A DNA stretch of 64,000 nucleotides from Taenia hydatigena (lineage: Eukaryota; Platyhelminthes; Cestoda; Cyclophyllidea; Taeniidae). A program made the position numbers and the translations under genes. Below, in pieces: positions 11,453 to 23,315 of the stretch (position 1 is the first letter of the stretch; every line of letters begins with the position of its first letter). The stretch covers positions 1,400,221 through 1,464,220 of the forward strand of contig JADWOT020000006.1 in the NCBI GenBank assembly GCA_036345935.2. The letters run 5' to 3'. The notes beneath the pieces are model-generated. The model did not search any database. It saw nothing but the letters and a program-made list of their open reading frames with translations, and was not told where the DNA came from.

Positions 11453-12850
11453 CTATTCGGCGCCATTGTTAAGGGCTTCTCGTTGCTGAAGAACCCTTCC
11501 ATGATAAAGAGCAGTCTTCGTCTCCTCATCCATGTTGGCTTCGTCCTGAAATTCTGCCACATAGAGTCTCTTGTCAATTTCTTTGGGAATTGGCTTGATT
11601 TCAGTACGTAATTCCCTTTCGATATTTTTCAACGCATATCTGAACATGATGAACTTCAATCAAGACCTACCTGTCCTGAAAAGTAACTAGATTTATAGCT
11701 ATACCAAGATGTCCGAATCGACCAGAGCGCCCAATTCTATGCAGATATGTTTCAGCATATTTTGGAAAATCAAAATTTATCACGACGTTAACAGTTGGTA
11801 TATCAATACCACGTGTCAAGAGATCAGTGCACACAAGCGTCCTACAAATGCCGTTGCGAAAATCATGAAAAACGCGATTTCGGTCTTGTTGGGGCATTCG
11901 AGAATGAATGTAAAAACAAGAATATCCAAGTTGGGTGATTTTCTTTGCAAGAAGTTCAACGCGTTGAGCAGAACTGCAGAAAATGATGGCTTGGCATATT
12001 TGAAGTTTGGAAAATAAGGTATTCAAACAGTGAACCTAAAACTGAATGAGCTATAAGAGGCGGTTACCTTGTATTTCTCCTGTACGTACGCATAGTACTC
12101 GGTTATGCCCCTGAGTGTTAAGCGTTCCATGAGATTGATTTCAAAAGGAGTTTTCAGATGTTTTGATATAAACGATTGTACAACCACAGGATATGTAGCT
12201 GAATACACCAAAAGCTGCCTATTTTTATCAACCTTCTCCAGTATCTGTTCGACAGCATTCTTCAGTTCCTCTGACAACAACTTGTCGGCTTCATCCAGAA
12301 CAACAGTTCTACAGTAGCTAAGGTCCACGAAGCCTCGTGACATGAGATCAATCAGCCGTCCTGGTGTTCCGACAACCACATGAACAGTTTGACTCAGACG
12401 AATCAGATCATCCTTCAGATATGTTCCACCAATAATAAGCATCGTCTTAATATCCATATGCTTGGCTAATTCGATGCAAATTTGACTAGTTTGAAGGGCC
12501 AGCTCACGCGTTGGAACCAGGATACAGGCTTGTATCTTATTCAGAGACGGGTCAATCGAATCCAAGATGGGAATTGAGTACGCCCCGGTCTTGCCAGTAC
12601 CGTTTTTGGCACGGGCAATGATATCCCTGCGGGTGAGTGCGACAGGAATACTAGATCGCTGGACCGGAGAAGGATACTCCCACCCCTTTTCATAGATCCC
12701 CTTCAAAAGGTTCCGCTTAAGACAAAAGCTATCAAAGGTGCAGCCTTCCGCAGGAGCAACATCAGCAGTCTTTAGTCGTGCATCCTTTTCTGGAAGGTTA
12801 AGTGAAGCCTTCCAGTTGTCTCCCTCAGAAACTTGATCCCCGTCCTTCAT
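11453..12850 (-). CDS. DDX6: DDX6/Me31B/Dhh1-family DEAD-box RNA helicase, complete, 3 exons
   Basis: The product should be an ATP-dependent RNA-binding helicase of P-bodies that promotes translational repression and decapping. Exons in coding order: 12850-12068, 12035-11671, 11639-11453; 1335 nt, 444 residues. All DEAD-box motifs are visible in order: Q motif (WEYPSPVQ), I (AKNGTGKT), Ia (PTRELALQ), Ib (TPGR), II (DEAD), III (SAT), IV (IIFCSS), V (TDLLTRGID) and VI (HRIGRSGR). The [19 protein letters not shown] lead-in before the Q motif and the C-terminal EIKPIP..ID..LYVAEF segment are diagnostic of the DDX6 subfamily. The two introns are 32 and 31 nt, among the shortest in the window. Vertebrate DDX6 is slightly longer, mostly at its low-complexity ends. 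Confidence 0.96.
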
Positions 12851-13286
12851 TAGGTATGAAGCATAAACGAGAAAAGTCGAATTGAGAGTACGCTATCTGC
12901 CGGATACTTCAGTTCCTTATTTAAACAAAAATTGACAGACAATGTATGGACAACATTAGTGAATCAGAATGGTTTCGTTAAAGTTACATTAAGCGTCACA
13001 TTATAAGCATTATAAGGCAGGAATTTTATTATGTTATAGCAATGAGTTAGGAAGAAAGTTGAATCCGAATTAATTTTTTAGAGTAGTTGGTCGACATGAA
13101 CTTTACTATGTTAATAACATCAAAATATCCAATTTCTTATTTTTAAGAAAAAAATCTGCATTTGAATTTGAATTTGTAGCGGTGTGGAACGCCGAGACCC
13201 AATGATAATATCTATTATATTGCCACCACTCTTGCCTCAGGTAAATACATTTGGATGCTTTGAATCTCTGATTCGCTACAGAGGAC
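12851..13286. other. Spacer upstream of DDX6
   Basis: This AT-rich stretch must contain the DDX6 promoter on the minus strand, but no promoter motif is clear. It ends where the inverted LTR array begins. Confidence 0.5.
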
Positions 13287-13749
13287 TGTAGCGTCTTGAG
13301 GCTTTTTTATAAGGCAAAAAAGGCAGAATGCAAGAATAGTATACATATATATATATATATATTCAATGGACAGAGGGAATAAGCATTTGGCATGGCCCAG
13401 AGGCCAGCCTACGCAGCCAGGGCAATACGACCACCTCTGTGACCTTGACAGAAACCAGCAGTTCTAACAAACAAAGTACTACACTGAGTATGTTGTGATG
13501 GCTGACGCGGGAGATGTACCAAGGGGCGCGTCGGGGACGACGCTCGAAAGAGGAGAGTGGCAATGTAGTACTTTGTTTGTTAGAACTGCTGGTTTCTGTC
13601 AAGGTCACAGGGGTGGCCGTATTGCCCCAGCTGCGTGGGCTGGCCTCCGGGCCATGCCAGCAGCCTTTTTCCCTCTGTCCGATGAAGATATATATTCTAC
13701 TTTAGCATTCTGCCTTCTTTTGCTTTCGAGGAAGCCTTGGGACGCTACA
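13287..13749. mobile_element. Palindromic LTR-A pair, copy 1
   Basis: A minus-oriented LTR-A (13287-13483) and a plus-oriented LTR-A (13564-13749, 186 bp) face away from each other around an 80-bp core (13484-13563). The core is the 3' end of the element's internal region, ending in the polypurine tract GAAAGAGGAGAGTGGCAA directly before TGTAG of the plus LTR. A normal element has both LTRs in the same orientation, so this is a rearranged, fold-back form. An (AT)n run lies inside the left LTR. Confidence 0.8.
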
Positions 13750-13895
13750 CCGGCAGTTCCTACAAACAAAGCACTACATCGCTCCTCTCCGCTTTAGAGC
13801 ATCGTCCCCGACACGACACTTGGTACGCCTCCCGCGTCAGCCATCTCAACATGCTCAGTGCTTCAAGAAGCACCCACGAGCTAACCATGCCTTCA
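13750..13895 (-). mobile_element. Minus-oriented LTR-A element fragment
   Basis: The first 30 bp match the terminal part of a minus-oriented LTR-A (CAGTTC.TACAAACAAAG.ACTACA). The rest matches, in minus orientation, the internal 3' region of the element (compare 63326-63440), including a decayed polypurine-tract complement CGCTCCTCTCCGC and the CACCCACGAGCTAACCATGCC block. It joins the two palindromic pairs. Confidence 0.7.
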
Positions 13896-14350
13896 GCGTT
13901 CCAAGGCTCTCCCGAAGGCAAAAGAGGGTAGAATACTAGTGTGAAACATATATATATGTATATTCAACGGGCAGAGAGAAATAAGCCGCTGGCATGGCCC
14001 AGAGGCCAGCCCACGCAGCTAGGGCAATATGGCCACCTCTGTGACCTTGACAGAAACCAGCAGTTCTAACAAACAAAGTACTACACTGAGTATGTTGTGA
14101 TGGCTGACGCGGGAGATGTACCAAGGGGCGCGTCGGGGACGACGCTCGAAAGAGGAGAGTGGCAATGTAGTACTTTGTTTGTTAGAACTGCTGGTTCCTG
14201 TCAAGGTCACAGAGGTGGCCATATTGCCCTAGCTGCGTGGGCTGGCCTCTGGGCCATGCCAGCAGCCGTTTTCCCTCTGTCCGGTGAATATATATATTCT
14301 ATCCTGCCACTTTGCCGTCTTTTGCCTTAAGGGAGCCTCGGGACGCTACA
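13896..14350. mobile_element. Palindromic LTR-A pair, copy 2
   Basis: A minus-oriented LTR-A (about 13896-14085) and a plus-oriented LTR-A (14166-14350, 185 bp) flank an 80-bp core (14086-14165) that is base-for-base identical to the core at 13484-13563. The identity extends into about 50 bp of the left arm and 30 bp of the right arm, while the outer arms differ at many positions. About 50 bp after 14350 (ATCCCTCTTGGCAGTGCA) resemble the element's internal region. Confidence 0.8.
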
Positions 14351-14400
14351 ATCCCTCTTGGCAGTGCAATTGGACTTGGAGTTTCGTTTGGATGGTTTCA

Positions 14401-15247
14401 ACCAGCAACTTCCATACATTATTAGCAGTAAATTGCAAACGCAAATGTAAACGCATTTGTGCTTACATTTAGTGATGCATCTATGCAAGTTGCCTTTGCC
14501 CAAAATACCTTCTGTTTGAAAACTGCATTGGGGAGGGTGGATTCTCTAGCCCGATTCTTTCTGGAGCTGGACGCTTCTCGAATATAGCATATCACATATG
14601 CAATCTGAATGAGTGATTGCCTACACAGGTTAAAATTCCTTAAGGCATGCATTATTGTAATCTCTTTGGTTTTACAGATTCCATTTTCCACGTCAGGTGC
14701 AATGGATTAGCAAGGTAAAGGCTTGGCAATGAAGCAGAGAAATGCTATCGCTCGTCGTTTTTAATCGAGAAAACGTGCTGCTAACAGCATAGAACCATGG
14801 GCTTTTGTTTCAGCTGCAATAAGCTAAAGCGGGAATGAAATATTTTCCTTGTTTGCCTGGAAATAGGATGGGTATTTGCATTAATAGACCCTTACCATGG
14901 TGGTGAGCAAGTGCATGGACTGAAAAACTGATCAGACAAGGCAGGAAGTTACTGTAATAATAAATCACCCTCATTTATACGTTCTCGAAACATTAAAACT
15001 TATTTAATATCAACGCATGGCATGCTTTTACCCTTCGCTTTGTTACCTTTTTATTGCTCTCATACCTTCAAGTTGATTTTTCTCAAAATTGTTTTCAATA
15101 TTCTTCGTTTATTCTGAGGTCTTACATTCCGAATCCTTTTGAAGTTGTTTATCTTTACGATCTAATTACTGCCATTTCTGTAAAGTAGTGTACATGTTGG
15201 ATTGGCTGGTTACGATGCGTAAGTGTAGTTGTTAGTAGTGTTCCCCT
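14401..15247. other. Intergenic spacer upstream of iRhom
   Basis: No gene is visible. It should hold the iRhom promoter and 5' leader. I see no convincing TATA or initiator motif that could be separated from background AT-richness. Confidence 0.5.
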
Positions 15248-18200
15248 ATGGCTACCTACGAAGAGGTCTCAAAGCGGACGTCATTCTTTGATGGTGGAGC
15301 CTTCTCACAGTATGTTAACCTCATTTACACCCTTCACAATTATTTGAAAGGACTGCCTCACCTAATTCCCTCAAGGATAGAACTGTAGACCTTCTTGTTC
15401 ATGGTTTTATAAATGCCAATGAAGACTGGAATTCTAGACGACTTCGATACAACTTGAAGAAATATGGCAGCATTAGAGCTGAAAAATTGGTTTGTATATA
15501 TTGCTTCTGTATTCTATAACAGCATCCTAAATATTTGTTTCAGTATGTTTACATAACTTTCATTAGTAATGATCAGAACTGATTTGTTTGTTGCAAGTGC
15601 ACTTTGGATTTTATGCTTTTCTGAATGTGGCTCTTAATTATCAGTATACGACAAATAACTAGCATTCTATTATCCCTGTTTAATTGTTCGTAATTAATGC
15701 ACTAGGGGAAGTCTTGTAACGACTTCAGTATCTTGCATTCGCAACCTGATTCACCTCAGAGATCTTCACTCCGTCGCCAAGTGAGTTCCACCTTGATCTA
15801 CTGCTCGAGGTAGTCAAACGTTAGCTTTGATTTCTTTTAATCCAAGGTCGATCTGATGACTCAACTTGGGACTCCGACGCCTTTCTCACCCTCTGGCATT
15901 TCTGCGTACCGAAACAACGCACTTCGGACATTGAGTAATCTGTTCATGGACAATGCTGTTAGGCGCCGACGTAGTCATAACCGATGCAATGGTGGTCTAG
16001 ATCTTCATCAGGTGCGTTTTTTTCATTAAGTCATAGCTACACTGTTCTTATTGCCCTTTGAAAGTTACTCTGACGGAGCTTAAGGTTGATAAAATTTATG
16101 CACGCCCTGTTCATTTGATTAGTTTGGTCTAGTCAAACTGCTTAATTACTTTCAGTTACTTGACCTCCGATGCCAACAGCGTTACCACACACTATTGCTT
16201 ATTGATGGCCTCATAAAATCAAATCTCATTCTGACCTAACATACCATGAGTCATGTGAAAATGATCCAATTGCATGACATTCTGGGGTAGCATAGTCTAT
16301 TACGTCACCGCTTTTGCATTTACCAAGTACGAGGAAAGTCATGGAAATAGTAGTGCTCTTTGGAGTTTGTTGTTAGGTCCCAACACCAAGCTGTATAACT
16401 TACAACTGTAACGTGGCTGGCTGGTTGTTCGCCATTTCTCCATTCAATGGCCACAAAATCCTACGGTGTCTTGTTTGATGAACTTACTCCTCTTCCTTTG
16501 AAAATAGATGTCTGTGCTTGAGCCGACTATTTTGAAGCTACCCGCTGGTACAATCGTTTCTTCTCCCGTCTCAAATGAAATTCTGATGTCTGGTGTGATT
16601 GGGAGGGGTTCATGTACAGCACCCGGACCTCACGATCGGGACCTCGAGGATCTTGGTAAAAAGGGGTCCCAACGCGCAACTCTATCCATTGAGAACGCTT
16701 TGCGTTCTGCGCCGGCAAAAGACGTGACTCCAAGGGATTCCAGATGCCAAAGCTGCATTGAACTGCATTCATATTCACTAAAGCTACCCTCCAGAAGGCC
16801 CTTAGATCTACCAGTCAGTGAACGGCGTATATTCTTCCCTTCAACCTCCACGTCGCAGCTATCCAAGACTCCTGACCAAATCGATGGCTTTGCTGACATG
16901 CTGGTGGACTTTGCAGTTAAGCAGACTCACAATTCGAATGATGTGGCTGCTCTGGATGCACGGATCGCTTTGCATACTGAAACCAAAGTCTCGGACATTT
17001 CTACTCCCTCTCGTCCCACTATGACGCGCCCTCCTCCCCTCGATCTTGGTCCCACGTCCAACTTTGTTGAATCGCAGGGTACTGGTTATGGTAGCAATCT
17101 GAGCGGCAGAGTGTCGCCCTCATCCCCGAACAATCAGGGTTCTCATCCCCTCAAACAGCCCTCTACAAAAGAGGCAGAATCTGATGCTGGGACTCCATAC
17201 ATCATTCGTCCTCGTACCAATTATGATGTAAATGCTTCGACACGCATGTCTCCTTTGACACCATTGATCTTATTGAAACCTAGTCACTCCAATGGCAGCG
17301 AATTTCTGAGGCAAGGTAGGCGAAATGCGCCATTTCGATTCTTGAATAACTTCCTCCAAAGATCGAAACAGACGGATGAGATTTACCGTCAGGTGGATGA
17401 CAGTATGCTAGATTATCGGTGAGTGGGATACATTGTGTCCAATAATGTCCTACTTTAATGTTATCTTTTTTCAATGGTTTCTTTCCCATTTGAAAGCTGA
17501 CGAAATCTCACATAGCTTTATTTGCTCTTAAAAGCAACTTGTAACTTGAATTATACTTATACCTACCTTTTTGTAGAGTATTTTAAATATGATATTGCCT
17601 TGAAAATCAAATCGGGGCTGGCATATCGGTTTCGGTTAATAAATTTATGGCTATTCGCTTTAGCTTTCAATGCAACACTTTGCAATTTCCCCGACACGTA
17701 GAAAGCGGTGGAAGGCTTAACAATATCATTCACGGCAACATATATTGTGGTCTTGTGCTCTCTCCCAACAGGCCCTACTTCACCTACATGTTGTGTTTTA
17801 TTCACCTCCTGGTGATGATATTCGCTTGCATTGGATACGGTTTTGCACCAATCGGCATCAACCTGGAGCGCATAGTGACCCAGCAGGTGATGATGCCTTC
17901 TCTGGACGTTGAGAACGTGTGCAGGGTACAGGACGAGAATATTTGGATTGGACCACAACAGGCTGACCTCATCCGCATGGGTGCCCGTTTCTCGCCCTGC
18001 ATGCGTGTCGATGACACTCTCAATAAGGTGGTCGTGGAGGCGCAAAAAAATTGGGACCGAAGGTATGTTTCATTGCAGAGGTCACCTGGTGGTTTTGCTT
18101 TTCCCGATCGCGTCATTATATGTTCGCGGTAAATTTTGCTGCGTCCAAGGGAGGAACAATATATTATTCCTTCTTAATTATTTGAAAACATTTTCAGTTA

Positions 18201-21200
18201 CGATGGTATGCTCATAGACTTCAAATTTTGCCGTCTCCTTGGAAGCACCATATCTTAAATATGACTTAAGATGGAAAATCATTGCTAAAATGAAGTGTTG
18301 GTGCATTTTTGGAGGCCATCTTCTTTATTTAATGCAAAGCTACACAATAATTAGCTCATTTTCGTTTGGCTAATGTCTATAGAAGCGGTTGTTGTGTCAA
18401 CATGAGGGACGCCACCTGCTACCAGACAAGTCGTCTATTTTGCTCTCGAAGTACTTCCACGTGGCTGCATTACTCGGAAAATCATGGCCCACTAGTGGCT
18501 GAGGCGCTGTTTAATCCACAAATGGAGGGTCTTATCTCTCAACCCGACTTCGTTAATTTCGGATCGACCACTCGTCCATCCATCGGACCCGTATGCGGGC
18601 TTGATCCCGAGTTTTGTGCCGATCCGCGCTCCACCGGACCGTTCACCTGGTCCTCTACCGATGTCACCGAATGGCCCGTACGTGTGGAAATGTGTACGTA
18701 TTGAATACACATGCGCTCTCTATTCATTAACCGATTTGTGCAGTGTCCAAAGATGCTGCTTTTCAGCTACCTCTGAATGCTATTCAATGCCCTCGAGCCT
18801 TGTGAAATTGTTCCACCCGAAATGTTTTTTTTTGGTGTTTTTGAAGCTCTTATTAATGCCTCTTATTTTGGTCTTTGAAACATTGTAGAGAGTTCATTAG
18901 GGAAGGTTTTACTTGGTTCCAAACCTCAACTCCACTCCGTTACCTATGGTGATGCAGATCTTGAAGTAGGAACAGGTGAAATTCCAATTAACCTCTCAGG
19001 TTCCACCGGTCTCAGTGATTTTTTTCTCATTTAACGTTTTGACGTGGTACTTAGTTGGAGGTTGGGGTTGTTTTTTCACTAAGACCAGCGATACTGCCAT
19101 TGAAGCGGAGCCTAAGTCGTCCTTGAGGGCGTTGTAGTGCATCCGTGTCTAAAGTTAGTTTTTTTAAGAATATGCAGGGGCTAGGAGAGTAGCAGCTCAG
19201 ACGGGCAATTCATGAGGTCGTAAAAGCTTTCGAGAATCCGGAAGACTCGAGTATTGCAAATACCAGTATTCCTGAATTATCATTTTTTTTCTTAACCGAT
19301 TAAGCTGAAATAGCTCAAGATTTCATTTCAGTACCCCCGTGTCTCGACCTTCCGGGATTGCTATCGTGGCACATTTACGAATTGTCAATTGGGCACAGCA
19401 TTAGAAATCACTTCTGGCAGCGCATACAAAACTTCCCTTCTCTGAAAATGCACACGATTGCACACAATTGATGGGCTTCGTTAATTGATTTGTGGTTTTT
19501 TGTTCTCTGAGGCAGAAAAAGGAGCTATCACTTGTCTACCTGCGCCTTCGTTTTGTCGAGGGATTGATTCAACTTTCGCGTTTAGTCTTTGTGATGGTAG
19601 TGGGATTTGATCTCACTTGCAGTGATACACACCCGGTTAGTTCCATAGTCTTTGTCAGCCTTTCTTGGAGGTAATCTCGTTTTATCTATCCTTTTCGCTC
19701 GTCGGTGATTAACAACTCCGAGTAGGCAGGGCACAAACCTATCAGTGGCCATCCTTACTGGAGACATTCTCCACTGAATTAACGATAGATCTCTTAATTG
19801 AGTTTATTAGCCCGTCTCTGCTTTCGCTAAACTATCTCTACGTTTACTCTCGTAAATCAGGCCATGTATTGGGATTCGTGGATGGAGTACATACGCAGTA
19901 CACCAGCGTCTCTTGTCTAACTCCCCATTTAACTCCACCTTGTGATCTTGGGGCACTAACCACATTAAACCTTACTGATACCTTACCGCGATTGTGGCTT
20001 GTATCACTTCACTATTGCGCCCCAACCAAAGTAAATTGGGGCTTTGTAAGCCTCTCATGTACCCTTCGCACGCGCCTCTGCGCTTACTCACCTTACAGAT
20101 TTGTACGCGGCCTGTCAACACCTCATCGCTGGCCGGTTTTGCGCCTCACATGGAGTGTGAAACGATAGCGCGGCCCTGCTGTGTTGGAGTCAAGGGTGAG
20201 TGTATCATCACCACCCCGGTACACTGCAGTTTCCTTCAGGGTCGCTACCACAGTGAAGCTCGCCTCTGCTCCCAGGTAGGACGCAAATGAAAGCTCCGCG
20301 TAAATCGGTTATATTGTTAGTCAGTGGGGTTCGCGCTACTTCGCTGAATGCTTTGCTACTTTAAAACACTGACTGGACATATTCGCTTGTTTTGAATTAA
20401 GTTTCTCTTTTCTGTGAAATTATTTAACACTCAAGATATCGTTGATAACTTGATGCAAATATTTTGAAATGCTGTTGACAACCTTTAGGGTATGTGCGGC
20501 ATCTCTTAACCTGCCTATCATTTAATGCTTCACTTTGTCGGTTGAGTATCAAGGTTGCTTGATAAATGTTCTTAGTTTACTTGTATATAAAACACCTTAT
20601 TTAAATGGTAAGGATCAGTGCTTGAGTCACCTACGAAGGCGTTACGCAGCTAGTGGGATTAGTTCTGCAAGTGGAGCACCGAACTGGAGCCAGACTGCTC
20701 AAGTTATTGCCTCGTCTTGCAATTTAGAATGGTTGTTTTAAGGACTTATGCTACCTCCTCTCAGAAGCGTTAGGCCTTTTATCTGTACCCTTCTCTAGCT
20801 TAGTTTCTTTAAGCATAAATACCACTTAATTATATTCGTATAGACTGTTATGAGTCCTTCAGTTGTTTTCAAGTTACAATTCAAATGTTTTTAAAGTCCG
20901 TCTAAGCTATAGTCTTTCAAGTGTCCTCTTTTCTCCATAAGCACTTTTCCTTTGATAATCACGAAAGTTTCATGCAAATTTCCGGTGGGCTTCACCAAAA
21001 AGTCATTGTCCTTTTTCTGTCAGTGCTTCCTAACTCAATGCTTGAGAAATCTGACTCTTCATGAAAGCACAATACAGCTCAAAAAGAAAACCTTGCTTTC
21101 TTGTTCTCATAGTCGCTCCAACTGCAAATTTTGTTGCTAAAATACGTTTTAATATAGCTCACGCCTATTAGCAATATTACGGACTAGTTTCTGTTACTTC

Positions 21201-22614
21201 TCTTTTTCCTTCAATGGCATTTAGGTTCACTGCTTGCAAGAGGTTTGCGGAATGATACCCTTTGTCATCCCGTCTACACCCGACCAGTTGTCAAGGCTGT
21301 TTATATCGCTCTTTCTACATGCGGGGCAGGTTTTTTCATACGTTTTTCTTTACTTTGTATTGGACACTTTGTATAGAACATTCAATGCTTTTATTCCATG
21401 CAACGCGATCGCTTGTCTTTAGAAGATCGGTTGATTTGATGAAATGTCCAAATTTATCTTAATTTGTGTTTACAAATCTAATTGTTTTGCGAAAGCTTTG
21501 GGCCGTGCAATCGCGTAGGCATCCAGGGACAGGTTTTAACCTCCGTTGGGACACGTCCCAAGTCAGTTTTCGTGACCAAAAATCGGGTTCTTTGTAGTTC
21601 TAATCGAGAAATGGTTAAAACCTGTCCCACATTTGAAGTAGTGAAATGATCGGAAGGTTCCCATGACCTAACTGAATCAACTCAGAAGTGGTGAAACTAT
21701 CTTTTTCTTTTTCAGAATTTTGCATTTGGCACTCAGTTTGTTTATTCAACTGACTGTAATGCGCCACTTAGAGAAATTGCTCGGGTGTGTGCGAATTGGC
21801 ACAATCTTTATCCTCTCTGGGTGCTTCTCCGGCCTGGCCTCCGGAATAATGCTACCATATCATGTAAGTTATTTTTTACTGCCTCGACCAAAGACTGTGT
21901 CATCGAGTTTACCTCCCAGTACAGTAAAAGGTGCGCAAGTCTAAAAGTCACTTGTAGTTTGAATTACAAAGGAATGACGGTACTAATGGTCGAGTCAGTG
22001 ACATTCTCCGTCAAAGACGTAATCTCTGGAAAGAATCAGTTATTTTTCTTTCCTAGGTTCACACGGGGCCAACCGGGGCGCATTTCGCCTTGTTCGGGGT
22101 TAGTTTGATGGATTCACTGCAGACAATTGACATATTCGTATCGCCTTGGTCGGTGATTCTCAAGCAGGTGATGCTGGTGATTGTTGGATTTTTCATTGGT
22201 TTTCTTCCTTGGCTGGATAACTACGCCCACGTCTCGGGTTTTTTGTCGGGCGTCCTACTGGCCTACGTGTTTGTGCCCTACCTGGGATACGGCAGCAAGA
22301 ACCAACTCACTATGATGCGTGTCTCCAATCTGAGCAATCAGACCACAGCTGGCGACTCCGATTACGAGATCTACCAACGTGAACTACAAAAACTCTTCTT
22401 CCATATGCGTCGCCGCAAGTTTAAGGTTATTATGACCTGTATGGTCACGTGGCTACTGCTCTTCTTCCTTCTCCTTGTGGTGTTTATAAAATGGCCCCTA
22501 ACCAACTGCACGTGGTGCAAATACTTCAACTGTCTTCCATGGACACCTAGTCTGTGTGACACACTTGAAGTGAATGTGCACGCACCGGCCAGATGTATCA
22601 ACCCTCGCACTTAA
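15248..22614 (+). CDS. Inactive rhomboid protein (iRhom, RHBDF1/2 orthologue), complete, 11 exons
   Basis: iRhoms are ER/Golgi polytopic proteins related to rhomboid proteases but without activity; in animals they control trafficking of ADAM17-type proteases and of EGF-family ligands. Exons: 15248-15309, 15351-15489, 15706-15780, 15847-16011, 16508-17418, 17772-18062, 18383-18677, 20099-20275, 21225-21325, 21716-21863, 22057-22614; 2922 nt, 973 residues (human about 855). A long polar N-terminal tail precedes TM1 ([17 protein letters not shown]). The Cys-rich iRhom homology loop has [25 protein letters not shown] and [10 protein letters not shown]. The membrane domain follows, with [12 protein letters not shown] and [11 protein letters not shown]. 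The catalytic GxSG is GPTG at 792-795: Ser is replaced by Thr and preceded by the iRhom-typical Pro, while His846 is kept. The intron after 21325 uses a GC donor. Confidence 0.94.
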
Positions 22615-23315
22615 ATGCATTTTATCAGTGTTATTGTTACTAACAGTGATTTTCAAAAACCGGGCTCTTGTGCGGCACATCCAACATTCCCAACCCTCTC
22701 CTCGTCCTTCTTTTGCTTTCGGATATTTCTGATTCGATTGACAGTTCCTAACCGGAACTCTCGCCTCACAGGTACTGCGGGGACGAGGTGTCCTGCCGCG
22801 GACATCCTATACATTGTTAATCAAGGTGTCAGCTCAGGCAGAGTCTAGCGTGTCCGTCTTTATTAGTAGATGCATCTGACTGGACCAGGGCGTATGATGA
22901 TTGTTTACGGATCCGGCGACTAGCTAATGAGAGCCACGTGGGTTCGGTTGAACGTAGCTAAAATAGCTGGTTAAATCTATCCCTGGGGTGATTGGCAGTG
23001 CATTTAAGGGTCAGCCATCGAATAGAAGCACTTTCCGGTACGCTTGTGAACATTCGCCCAGTACGTGGGAATCCTGACCAACGCACCAAACCGCCTTATG
23101 AATGTAACAGAAGGCTACGTCGAGAAGTAATAAGATTTTTTGGTTAAACTCGGGAGTTACTATTTCACCTGAGCGCCCCTTGTACTTACGAGAAAAGCTA
23201 AACCTCATAAATAAAATATTCGCTTTATAACAAATATGTAGGTTGACTTAATCCTAAGATTGTAGTAGATACACGAGTAATGTACATGTGGGTGTTGTGA
23301 ACGTCGTGACCAATG
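22615..23315. other. Intergenic spacer between convergent iRhom and RFWD3
   Basis: This is the 3' side of two converging genes. It should contain both polyadenylation regions. No open frame with family similarity is present. Confidence 0.5.

Noticed and set aside
13339..13361. (AT)n microsatellite as a separate repeat feature
   Set aside because: It is the AT-rich part present in all LTR-A copies and varies only in length.
13363..14330. Several frames of 60-100 codons repeated on both strands
   Set aside because: They are the same LTR-A sequence read in different frames. They recur at 28303-28605 and 63161-63993 for that reason and are not genes.
17563..18116. Long minus-strand frames of 160 and 104 codons
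   Set aside because: They are antisense to the iRhom exon at 17772-18062, which carries clear family motifs on the plus strand.
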